Translations under genes and position numbers: made by a program
Part shown: piece by piece, positions 7,362-13,592 of the stretch
How positions within the stretch are numbered: position 1 is the first letter of the stretch
Layout of the letters: the number at the start of each line of letters is the position of its first letter
Notes under the pieces: generated by a model
What the model was told of the DNA's origin: nothing
Database searches by the model: none
The model's input: the letters and a program-made list of their open reading frames with translations, nothing else
Assembly: GCA_039179915.1 (NCBI GenBank)
Contig: JBCDEF010000016.1
Span: forward strand, 1 to 22,369
Source of the DNA: JANQQZ01 sp039179915
GTDB lineage: Bacteria > Planctomycetota > Phycisphaerae > Phycisphaerales > UBA1924
Length of the DNA: 22,369 nt
Reading direction: 5' to 3'

Positions 7362-8120
7362 TCAGCCGAGCCGCTGCATGACCTGCTGCAGGTCGGACCA
7401 GACCTTGCTGCGGTTCTCGGCGGTGTACGACCGCAGCAGGTACGCCGGGTGGTACGTCGGCATCACGGGGATGCTCAGGCCCCCGGGGGTCGTGAAGTCG
7501 TGGAAGCGGGCGCGGAGGTTGGCCATCGAGTCGTTGACGCCGAGCAGGCACTTGGCCGCCGGCAGCCCGAGGGCGACGATGGCCGCCGGCCGGATGATGT
7601 CGATCTGTTCGAGCAGGTAGGGCTTGCTGGCGGCGATCTCGTCGGGCGTGGGCGTGGCGTTGTTGGGCGGGCGGACCTTGAGCACGTTGGCGATGTAGAC
7701 GGTCTCGCGCGAGAGGCCCATGGCGTTGATCATCTTGTTGAGCAGCTGTCCAGCTCGTCCGACGAAGGGGATGCCCGCCTTGTCCTCGTCCGCGCCCGGC
7801 GCTTCGCCGACGAACATCAGGCGTGCATCGGGGTCGCCGTCGCCGAAGACGATCTTCGTGAACGAATCGATGTACGGCGCGTGCGGCGCATCGTGTTCGT
7901 ACCGCGTGAGCAGCGCGTCGAGCTGGGCCCGCTTGTCGCCCGTATGGTCCGCGGCGGGCGCGTTGGTCTGTGCTTCGGGTTCGCTGCCTTCGGGCAGCGG
8001 CGTGGCAGCCGTTCGCGGTTTCACGGGGACAAAGTCGACCCCGAGCAGCGCGCAGGTGGCTGCGTCTTGCCGGGCGAGGCTGCGCAGGGCCTGGGTCGTG
8101 GTGTCGTTGTGGGGTGCCAC
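7362..8120 (-). CDS. Uracil-DNA glycosylase, family 4-like, without iron-sulfur cysteines
   Basis: 252 residues from a GTG at 8120. The C-terminal part (about 88-252) is a UDG-superfamily domain: VFGDGDPDARLMFVGEAPGADED (motif 1, 105-113), PFVGRAGQLL (119-127), NVLKVRPPNNATP (145-157) and TYHPAYLLR (222-230, the motif with the second catalytic-pocket His). These match family 4 enzymes, which excise uracil from DNA to begin base-excision repair. Family 4 normally coordinates a 4Fe-4S cluster with four Cys; here KCRPP reads KVRPP (Val149), the Cys after the EEI segment is Ser165, and no Cys-x-x-Cys precedes the VFG segment. The only cysteines are 23 and 191. The first 85 residues are a low-complexity linker behind a short N-terminal helix. 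It is the last gene of a four-gene run, 15 bases after the membrane protein gene. Confidence 0.9.
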   Translation of the reverse strand: MAPHNDTTTQALRSLARQDAATCALLGVDFVPVKPRTAATPLPEGSEPEAQTNAPAADHTGDKRAQLDALLTRYEHDAPHAPYIDSFTKIVFGDGDPDARLMFVGEAPGADEDKAGIPFVGRAGQLLNKMINAMGLSRETVYIANVLKVRPPNNATPTPDEIAASKPYLLEQIDIIRPAAIVALGLPAAKCLLGVNDSMANLRARFHDFTTPGGLSIPVMPTYHPAYLLRSYTAENRSKVWSDLQQVMQRLG

Positions 8121-8135
8121 GGGTATCGCGTCGGC

Positions 8136-8507
8136 TCAGCCGCCGCCGCTGTCGCTGTCGCCGGTGATGCCGTCGACAGCGTTGTCGATCGCGTCTTCGA
8201 TCCGGCTCGCGCCGTCTTCGGCGGCTTCGCTGATGGCATCGGCGCCGTCCTCGACCGCTTGTTCGGCATCTTCAAGAGCTTGCTCGGCGTTGTCGCGGAG
8301 CCGGTCGCCGAACTCTCGGTCGGCCCGGTCGCCGGTTTGGCCCTCGCCGATTGCTTCTGCCGTGGCCTCGTTGCTTTCCGTGAGCTTGCCGATATCGCCG
8401 CCGGTGGCGGTGATGATCACGCCGACGCCAGCGCCGACGATGAAGCCGACGATCAGCCCCGGGATGAAGGCCTTGACAAATCCGCCGCTGGATGCCTGGT
8501 CGGCCAT
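8136..8507 (-). CDS. Small single-span membrane protein with acidic helical tail
   Basis: 123 residues from the ATG at 8507, chosen because GGGGAC lies just upstream and because the frame before it is low-complexity. Residues 12-34 form one hydrophobic, Gly-rich span (IPGLIVGFIVGAGVGVIITA). Residues about 45-115 are Ala-, Glu- and Asp-rich with heptad-like spacing and a strongly negative charge, predicted as a long amphipathic helix or coiled coil, and the end is Gly/Ser-rich. Topology is likely a short N-terminus and a long soluble tail. I recognise no family. It lies 34 bases after the 100-residue gene and 15 bases before the UDG gene, suggesting co-transcription. Confidence 0.7.
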   Translation of the reverse strand: MADQASSGGFVKAFIPGLIVGFIVGAGVGVIITATGGDIGKLTESNEATAEAIGEGQTGDRADREFGDRLRDNAEQALEDAEQAVEDGADAISEAAEDGASRIEDAIDNAVDGITGDSDSGGG

Positions 8508-8541
8508 AGAAAAAGTCCCCGCTGAAGGTGCCGGCGTGTCA

Positions 8542-8844
8542 TCAGCCGGCGGTGTCGCTGTGGTTCGGGCCGCCACCGGGGCCCTCGGACGGGTAGGGTA
8601 GCCGGGTCTGTGTTCGTGCGGTCGGCGGTCCGACTGGGCGCGACATGGCCCGCATGCGGGCGACCCATTCGCCGTAGTCGAGCAGCGAGGCGGTCAGCTG
8701 GGCGGGTCCGGGCCGGCCCCGGCCGAAGGCGGTTTGCATCCGCCATCGCCAGTACCGCCCGCGGAGCCGGAAGCCGGTGGCAGCGGCCAGGCGCAGGAGC
8801 GCAAGAGCGGCGGCGGGTATCCGGTGCAGCGGCGGCTGCCTCAC
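8542..8844 (-). CDS. Small conserved-looking protein with YWRWR motif, coupled to the epimerase
   Basis: 100 residues from a GTG at 8844 whose last two bases are shared with the TGA stop of the epimerase (GTGA overlap, frames offset). Residues 8-26 are hydrophobic (PAAALALLRLAAATG), followed by a basic aromatic motif GRYWRWRMQTAFG (29-41), a short helix containing LLDYGEWVARMR (54-65) and a Pro/Gly-rich tail. From memory the G-x-YWRWR-x-x-TAFG pattern recurs in small planctomycete proteins, but I cannot check this. The open frame continues far upstream, antisense-free but as an out-of-frame shadow of the epimerase, so the start is set by the overlap. Function unknown; a membrane-associated partner of the epimerase is possible. 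Confidence 0.6.
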   Translation of the reverse strand: MRQPPLHRIPAAALALLRLAAATGFRLRGRYWRWRMQTAFGRGRPGPAQLTASLLDYGEWVARMRAMSRPVGPPTARTQTRLPYPSEGPGGGPNHSDTAG

Positions 8845-9860
8845 GCCGAGCTGCCCTCGGCCACGCTGAGCCGGTACCAGTCGCAGGTCTGGTCGAGCCC
8901 GTCCTGAAAGGCCATCACGGGCTCGTAGCCGATCAGCTCGCGGGCCCGCTCGCTCGAGGCGCGGCTCTCTTTGACATCGCCCGGTCGAGCCGGCTCGAAG
9001 ACCGGGGCGGGCGCGTTCGGGGCGAGGCGGTCGCTCATCATCCTTGCCAGCTCCGCGACGGAGACGGACCCACCGGAGCCGATATTGATCGGTTCCCCGG
9101 CGAGCGGGGCGTCGGCCGTGGCGGCGAGGATCGTGGCGACCACGGCGTTGGCGACGTAGGTGAAGTCCCGGACCTGCTGGCCGTCGCCGAAGATCACCGG
9201 CGGGCGGCCCGTGGTCAGCCGCCCGGCGAAGGCGGCGACGGCCGCGGCGTAGGCCGAGTCGTGTCGCTGCCGTGGCCCGAACACGTTGAAGTACCGAAGA
9301 CACGCGGTGCTGAGCCCGAACCCGGCCGACCAGGCGCGGCAGAGCGATTCGGCCGCGAGCTTGCTGGCCGCGTACGGGCTCAGCGGGTCGGTCGGCATCG
9401 TTTCGACGCAGGGCATCTCGGCCGGGTTGCCGTAGGCCGAGCTGCTCGCGGCGAGCACGACGCGTCGGCAGCCGTGGTGCCGGGCGGTCTCGAGCACGCG
9501 GAGTGTTCCGGTCGCGTTGACGGCGAACGCGCGAGCGGGCTCGTCGAACGATCGGGGGACGGAGCCCATGGCCGCCAGATGCAGCACGGCGTCGGCGCCC
9601 TGGATCGCGTCGTCGAGCGCGCGGTCGTCGAGGATCGAGCCGTAGACGAATCGGCACCGGCCGCCGTCGAGCTCGATGTGGTCGGTCAGGGTGTCGAGCG
9701 TGGCGTTAGAGAGGTCGTCGATCACGGTGACGGCCGCGCCCGCGGCGATCAGGGTGTCAACGATGTGAGCACCGATGAAGCCGGCCCCGCCGGTGACGCA
9801 GAACGAGCGTCCGCCGACGAGCGCACGGATCTGGTCGAGTCGGTCGGCTGGTAGTTTCAT
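8841..9860 (-). CDS. NAD-dependent sugar-nucleotide epimerase (UDP-GlcNAc C4-epimerase-like, extended SDR)
   Basis: 339 residues from the ATG at 9860. The Rossmann signature TGGAGFIG (23-30), the AAMGSVPRS segment (96-104), SSSAYG (139-144), the catalytic YAASK (163-167), RYFNVFGPRQ (189-198) and GDGQQVRDFTYV are all present and in order. The GSVPRS and FNVFGPRQ combination is typical of the WbpP/TviC/Gne branch that interconverts UDP-GlcNAc(A) and UDP-GalNAc(A) through a 4-keto intermediate. That would supply precursors for surface polysaccharide or glycoprotein, but substrate cannot be read from sequence. It is the first gene of a four-gene minus-strand run and is insulated from the upstream PEP-CTERM-type gene by a terminator at 9899-9928. 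Confidence 0.92.
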   Translation of the reverse strand: MKLPADRLDQIRALVGGRSFCVTGGAGFIGAHIVDTLIAAGAAVTVIDDLSNATLDTLTDHIELDGGRCRFVYGSILDDRALDDAIQGADAVLHLAAMGSVPRSFDEPARAFAVNATGTLRVLETARHHGCRRVVLAASSSAYGNPAEMPCVETMPTDPLSPYAASKLAAESLCRAWSAGFGLSTACLRYFNVFGPRQRHDSAYAAAVAAFAGRLTTGRPPVIFGDGQQVRDFTYVANAVVATILAATADAPLAGEPINIGSGGSVSVAELARMMSDRLAPNAPAPVFEPARPGDVKESRASSERARELIGYEPVMAFQDGLDQTCDWYRLSVAEGSSA

Positions 9861-9898
9861 CGGAGGATCGTAGCAGCGGCGGTGGGGTACTCGAAAGA

Positions 9899-9928
9899 CA
9901 GCGGCCCCGCCTGATGACGGGGCCGCTG
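9899..9928 (-). terminator. Hairpin terminator after the second PEP-CTERM-type gene
   Basis: CAGCGGCCCCG (9899-9909) and CGGGGCCGCTG (9918-9928) form a perfect 11-bp stem with an 8-base loop. On the minus strand it is followed by TCTTTC, a weak T-rich tail. It lies 61 bases past the stop of the gene at 9990-10694 and before the epimerase start. Confidence 0.75.
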
Positions 9929-9989
9929 CTCGCAGGACCAGAATCGTGATCCCGGCCCGCTCACGGAGCGGGTCGGGGTAGGTCGCCGA

Positions 9990-10694
9990 TTAGCGGCGGC
10001 GGCGGGCAGCGGCGAAGCCGCCGAGGCCGAGCAGCGCGACCGAAGCCGGCGCCGGAACCAGGGTGCCGTTGAGGCGGAACTTGTGGTTCAGCTCTTCGCC
10101 GAAGATGCCGGTCGAGACGGGCACCAGCGTGTCGCCGATGATCGTGCCGGGCAGGGCGTCGGCGATGAACCACTGGCCGAGGACGCCGGCCGCGGTCGGG
10201 GCGCCGGTGACCGGATCAAGGATGGTGCCCGGGACGTCGGACTGGACGATGCCACCGGCGGGGATGATGACCTCGGAGCCGATGGTGATGGTGTAGATGA
10301 AGTTGCCGGCGCCGAGGACGATGCCGAACGAGTCAACCAGGGTCGTGCCGGTCGAATCGAAGAAGTCGAAGAACATGATGCCGTCGTCGGTGTCGACGCC
10401 GCCGACGAAGCCGAACTCGGCGAGGACGATGTCGTCGGTCGCGGTGCTCAGGTAGTCATCGGTGCCGATGATGCCGTCGGCCGGTGCGAACGCCTGGAAA
10501 CCGCTGCCGCCGTCGAGGTCCGAGTAGAAGTCGGTCGTCGTGCCGCGGCCGGCGTTTTCGCTGCCGCCCTCGAGCGGGCTGGCGGTGATGAAGACATCAA
10601 CGCCGTTCTGAAGGATGCGGGTGTTCGACCGATCGATATCGGCGACGGCCGAGCCGGCAACACCGGCCATGGCGATCACTGCGAGCGTCTTCAT
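9990..10694 (-). CDS. Exported PEP-CTERM-type (PAPAS variant) protein
   Basis: 234 residues. The ATG at 10694 follows AGGAGA with a six-base gap. Residues 1-18 are a signal peptide ending AVA. Residues 19-210 are acidic and Gly-rich with predicted beta strands; the stretch 88-130 has many Asp and Phe (for example GIMFFDFFDSTG). No catalytic motif is recognised. Residues 213-234 are the sorting tail: VPAPAS, a hydrophobic stretch and four Arg, closely similar to the tail of the protein at 3365. Export followed by exosortase-type processing is inferred from the family. It is a single-gene unit: TTGACA promoter and long leader upstream, strong hairpin downstream. Confidence 0.9.
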   Translation of the reverse strand: MKTLAVIAMAGVAGSAVADIDRSNTRILQNGVDVFITASPLEGGSENAGRGTTTDFYSDLDGGSGFQAFAPADGIIGTDDYLSTATDDIVLAEFGFVGGVDTDDGIMFFDFFDSTGTTLVDSFGIVLGAGNFIYTITIGSEVIIPAGGIVQSDVPGTILDPVTGAPTAAGVLGQWFIADALPGTIIGDTLVPVSTGIFGEELNHKFRLNGTLVPAPASVALLGLGGFAAARRRR

Positions 10695-10893
10695 ATCTGT
10701 CTCCTATCTCTCATCTCAGGGACCGGCACAACAGGGCCGGCCCTCTCTCTCGTGCCGCCTCACGCGGCTTCCCATGACTCGAACCCTGAGCGGGGCGTCG
10801 CCTGGCGCTTGGGTATCGCTGTCGTCTCTGCTCTCTGAACCGCTGCGGCCTCCCGCGGCAGCCTTCTCCCTGTGTCCGGGGGGGTACCCCAGC
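10695..10893 (-). other. Long structured 5' leader of the PEP-CTERM-type gene; no gene in the 347-base gap
   Basis: The gap 10695-11041 has no credible coding frame. Given the promoter at 10900-10928, about 200 bases would be transcribed ahead of the ATG at 10694. Read on the minus strand they contain GCCGC-GTGAG-GCGGC, an imperfect GGGCCGGC...GCCGGTCCC stem close to the ribosome binding site, and a GCTGC...GCAGC stem. The rest is AG-rich (gagagagagg, gatgagagataggag). I do not recognise a known riboswitch. Upstream of the promoter, 10929-11041 holds nothing I can name. Confidence 0.4.
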
Positions 10894-10899
10894 CCTCGG

Positions 10900-10928
10900 A
10901 GCATGACGCCGCGCGGGGGTGTTGTCAA
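10900..10928 (-). promoter_or_regulatory. Sigma70-type promoter for the PEP-CTERM-type gene
   Basis: On the minus strand a perfect TTGACA (10928-10923) is followed after 17 bases by CATGCT (10905-10900), which keeps the important A2 and T6 of the -10 consensus. It is in the only AT-richer part of the gap and points at the gene starting at 10694. Confidence 0.5.
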
Positions 10929-11041
10929 TCAGATTTCATGGAAAACGGGTTGCCGGACCTGCAGTTTGTATTTTGATTGGAACGTTCTCGGGCGTGCCGT
11001 TCGGCAGGGAAGGGCCGGGCGAGGGGGGAGATCGCGGCTGA

Positions 11042-11614
11042 TTAGTCCCCGTGCCGCTGGCGGAGCTTGGTGCTCAGCCGGGCGATCAGGTGGGCCCGCT
11101 CGTAGCCGGCGACCCAGTCTGCGAGTGTTGCCGCGACCTCGTCCGGCGGCACGGGGGCCCCGGGGAGCGGGCAGCTCGGGCCGAGCTGGCGGGCGGCCAT
11201 CGCCCGATAACGCGCCAGCGTCCGGTCACCTTCGAGGCTGAGCAGGTCGAAGTCTTCATTGAGGATCAGCACCACCGGCACCCGCAGCCCGCCGCAGATC
11301 TTGACCCGCTCGGCCAGATCCGCGTGCTCATCGCGGTCGACGTAGCGGGTCACGATCTTCCCGCCCGCGGCTTTCTCGATGTGGTCGAGCATCGGCACCT
11401 GCTGCACGCAGTCGCCGCACCACGTGCCGCTTGAGACGAGCACGTTGAGCGTGCGGTCGAAGCTCCCCAGCAGTTTCGATTGCTCCGCGGTCAGCGACAC
11501 GCCGGCATGGAACTTTTTCCACGACTCTTGATGCCCCGGATCGCCCGCGGCGACATATGCGTCGTAGGCATGGCCGGCTTCGAACTCGGAACGGAGGAAA
11601 TCGGGTGTGAGCAT
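11042..11614 (-). CDS. Thioredoxin-family protein with WCGDC active site
   Basis: 190 residues from the ATG at 11614. The N-terminal 50 residues are helical; a thioredoxin fold follows (about 55-160) with the redox motif WCGDC (65-69) and a cis-Pro segment RVPVVL (111-116, Pro113). There is no signal peptide, so it should be cytoplasmic. The CGDC motif and the leader helices resemble the Thioredoxin_9 type of thioredoxin-like protein found in many bacteria. A thiol-disulfide exchange role is inferred; the partner is unknown. It lies 99 bases after the aldo/keto reductase gene on the same strand, with an inverted repeat between them that may separate their transcription. Confidence 0.88.
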   Translation of the reverse strand: MLTPDFLRSEFEAGHAYDAYVAAGDPGHQESWKKFHAGVSLTAEQSKLLGSFDRTLNVLVSSGTWCGDCVQQVPMLDHIEKAAGGKIVTRYVDRDEHADLAERVKICGGLRVPVVLILNEDFDLLSLEGDRTLARYRAMAARQLGPSCPLPGAPVPPDEVAATLADWVAGYERAHLIARLSTKLRQRHGD

Positions 11615-11634
11615 GCGTGAGCGTAGGGGGTCAT

Positions 11635-11698
11635 CCCTCGCTTGCGCTTCGGGCTCGTCAGAGTCAAGGTCTTGACGAGCCCGAAGCGCAAGCGAGGG
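11635..11698. repeat. Inverted pair of the planctomycete SPKRKRG-type dispersed repeat
   Basis: Two copies of a 26-base unit face each other: 11635-11660 and its perfect reverse complement 11673-11698. The unit's core on the plus strand at 11681-11698 is CCGAAGCGCAAGCGAGGG. The 12-base loop adds a second small palindrome, GTCAAG-GT-CTTGAC (11663-11676). Each copy translates as T-SPKRKRG in one frame, giving two spurious open frames that begin with the repeat; this peptide is a well-known artefact in planctomycete annotations. The element lies wholly in the gap between the aldo/keto reductase stop and the thioredoxin-family start. Without a T-run it is not a standard terminator, but a 26-bp stem could stall transcription or protect the mRNA end. 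Confidence 0.85.
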
Positions 11699-11713
11699 GC
11701 ATCGCTTGACGAC

Positions 11714-12808
11714 TTACCAGCGTTCGCCGTCGTTCTTGGGTGCCAAGGGCGAGAGCTCGCGGGTATCGCCGTTGACGGTCGTGCCGCCCTGGATCACCTG
11801 CGGGATGCCGGCCAGGAACTGGTGCGGGAAGGCCTGCGGCATGTCGCTCGCCTCGTCCAGCTTCTTCGTGTGCTCTTCGGTCAGGGTGACGCCGATCGCG
11901 CCCAGGTTGTCGGTCAGCTGGTCCATGGTCCGGGCACCGATGATCGAGCTGGTCACGCCCGCGCGGTCCTGGACCCACTTGAGCGCCGCCTGCGCGACCG
12001 AGCAGCCGGCGTCTTCGGCGACTTCGAGCAGCGCATCGATAATGGTGAACCCGCGCTCGTCGATCTTGCGTTCCCAGGCGGCGCCGCGGCCCTCTTCCTG
12101 CGTCACTTTGTCGCGGCGGTACTTGCCGGTCAGGATGCCGCCCTTGAGCGGGCTCCAAGGCGTCACGCCCATGCCTAGGTCCATCGCCATCGGCAGCAGT
12201 TCGCCCTCGACGCTCCGCTCGATGAGCGAGTACTCGATCTGGATCGCGCTCATTCGGTGCCAGCCGTACTGATGACAAAGGTAGTGCGCTTTGGCGCAGA
12301 CCCACGCCGGATGATCGCTGAGCCCGACGTACCTGACTTTGCCCTGCTCGATCAGCACATCGAAGGTGTGCAGCGTCTCTTCGATCGGCGTGTGCTTGTC
12401 GAAAAAGTGCGCCCAGAGCAGGTCGATGTAGTCTGTTTTCAGGCGTCGGAGCGACTCGTCGACAGCCGCGATCAGGTTCTTGCGACCGCCGCCGCCCGCA
12501 TTGGGATCGCCGGCGAACATGTTGCCCGTGCACTTGGTCGCGAGGACGAGCCGGTCACGCTTGCTGGGCGTCTTGGCGAGATGTTCCCCGATGATCGCTT
12601 CGCTGTGGCCCTTGGTGTACATATTGGCGGTGTCGAGGAAGTTGCCGCCGCGGTCGAGATAGGCATCGATGATCGCGGTCGAGTCTTCGGGTGTCGATCC
12701 CCAGCCCCAGTCCTCGCCGAAGGTCATGGTGCCCAGGCACAGCGGGCTGACGCGCAGGCCGGACCGGCCGAGGCTGACGAAGTGGTCGAGTTGCGTGGCT
12801 TCGGACAT
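11714..12808 (-). CDS. Aldo/keto reductase
   Basis: 364 residues from the ATG at 12808. A TIM-barrel NAD(P)H-dependent oxidoreductase with the full AKR catalytic tetrad: Asp59 and Tyr64 in FLDTANMY, Lys92 in LATKC and His134 in LLWAHFFD. The NADPH-binding end has SSIIGART (near 290). The layout and the GLRVSPLCLGTMTFG opening are typical of the YajO/Tas-like or AKR11/AKR13-type bacterial enzymes that reduce small aldehydes and ketones; the physiological substrate is not readable. It is divergent from the hydrolase gene with a 67-base gap. Confidence 0.93.
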   Translation of the reverse strand: MSEATQLDHFVSLGRSGLRVSPLCLGTMTFGEDWGWGSTPEDSTAIIDAYLDRGGNFLDTANMYTKGHSEAIIGEHLAKTPSKRDRLVLATKCTGNMFAGDPNAGGGGRKNLIAAVDESLRRLKTDYIDLLWAHFFDKHTPIEETLHTFDVLIEQGKVRYVGLSDHPAWVCAKAHYLCHQYGWHRMSAIQIEYSLIERSVEGELLPMAMDLGMGVTPWSPLKGGILTGKYRRDKVTQEEGRGAAWERKIDERGFTIIDALLEVAEDAGCSVAQAALKWVQDRAGVTSSIIGARTMDQLTDNLGAIGVTLTEEHTKKLDEASDMPQAFPHQFLAGIPQVIQGGTTVNGDTRELSPLAPKNDGERW

Positions 12809-12875
12809 GGCGGTGCTCCGTGTGGATGTTCGGCGACGATAGCATCGGCTGATTCACGAAAGGCGAACGCGCAGC

Positions 12876-13592
12876 ATGCAGACCGGGGCTTTGCACAATA
12901 CGAATATGCCGCTGCTGCTCTGGCCCGGGCTGGCGGCGGACGGTCGGCTGTTCGACCCGCTGCGCGGTCTGCTGCCGGGCATGCGTGTGCCGGCGTTCAT
13001 CGAGCCGAAGCCGCGTGAGAGCTTGCGGGACCACGCGCTCCGCTATGCCGAATCTCTCGCGGGCGACTTGCCGGCGGACGGCCGGTATGCCGTCGGCGGG
13101 TTCAGCTTCGGCGGGCAGCTCGCGCTCGAGCTCGCGGCCGCGCTCGACCCGCAGCCGCTGGGCGTCGTCCTGATCTGCGGCGTGCGCGGCAGGCACCAGA
13201 TCTCGCCCGCGTTCAAGAGACAAGCCAAACTCGGTGCGATGGTCCCCGCGGCGCTCGCGAAGAAGCTGTATGTGCCATTCGCGAAGCGCTTCGCCGCCCG
13301 CGACGCGCTCGACCCCGCCTCGACCGAACTGCTGGTGCAGATGGCTCGCGACATCGAGCCGGCGTTCCTGAACTGGTCGTCGGCCGCGTGCGCCGGCTGG
13401 CCCGGCCCGCCGATGCTCGACCTGCCGATCCGCCACATCCACGGCGAGCGGGACGCGATCATCCCCGATGTCCGCGGCGAGGCCGACGAGACGATCGCCG
13501 GCGCCCGGCACCTGATCACGCTGACGCACCCGGATCGGGTCGCGGCGTTTGTGCAGGAATCGACGCGGTCGTTCGGTGCTGATCCGCGCTAG
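12876..13592 (+). CDS. Alpha/beta hydrolase
   Basis: 238 residues from the ATG at 12876. The core begins at MPLLLWPGL (residue 11, ATG at 12906), which may be the true start since neither ATG has a strong Shine-Dalgarno. The nucleophile elbow is GFSFGG with Ser77; Asp193 in HGERDAIIPD and His212 or His218 near ARHLITLTHPD complete a plausible triad. There is no signal peptide, so it is probably a cytoplasmic esterase, lipase or thioesterase-like enzyme of unknown substrate. The TAG stop overlaps the mutS stop codon on the other strand by three bases (shared CTAG at 13589-13592). Confidence 0.88.
   Translation: MQTGALHNTNMPLLLWPGLAADGRLFDPLRGLLPGMRVPAFIEPKPRESLRDHALRYAESLAGDLPADGRYAVGGFSFGGQLALELAAALDPQPLGVVLICGVRGRHQISPAFKRQAKLGAMVPAALAKKLYVPFAKRFAARDALDPASTELLVQMARDIEPAFLNWSSAACAGWPGPPMLDLPIRHIHGERDAIIPDVRGEADETIAGARHLITLTHPDRVAAFVQESTRSFGADPR

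Noticed and set aside
7053..8601. Long plus-strand open frames opposite the UDG and small membrane protein genes
   Set aside because: Antisense shadows in GC-rich DNA; the minus-strand proteins have family motifs or a clear membrane span.
10775..10800. tRNA-like T-loop (GGTTCGAGTC on the minus strand) in the leader of the second PEP-CTERM-type gene
   Set aside because: The flanking bases do not form a T-stem, and no acceptor or anticodon arm can be drawn.
11491..12178. Two open frames beginning MRFGLV and containing SPKRKRG
   Set aside because: They start inside the inverted repeat and continue antisense to real genes; SPKRKRG is the translation of the repeat.
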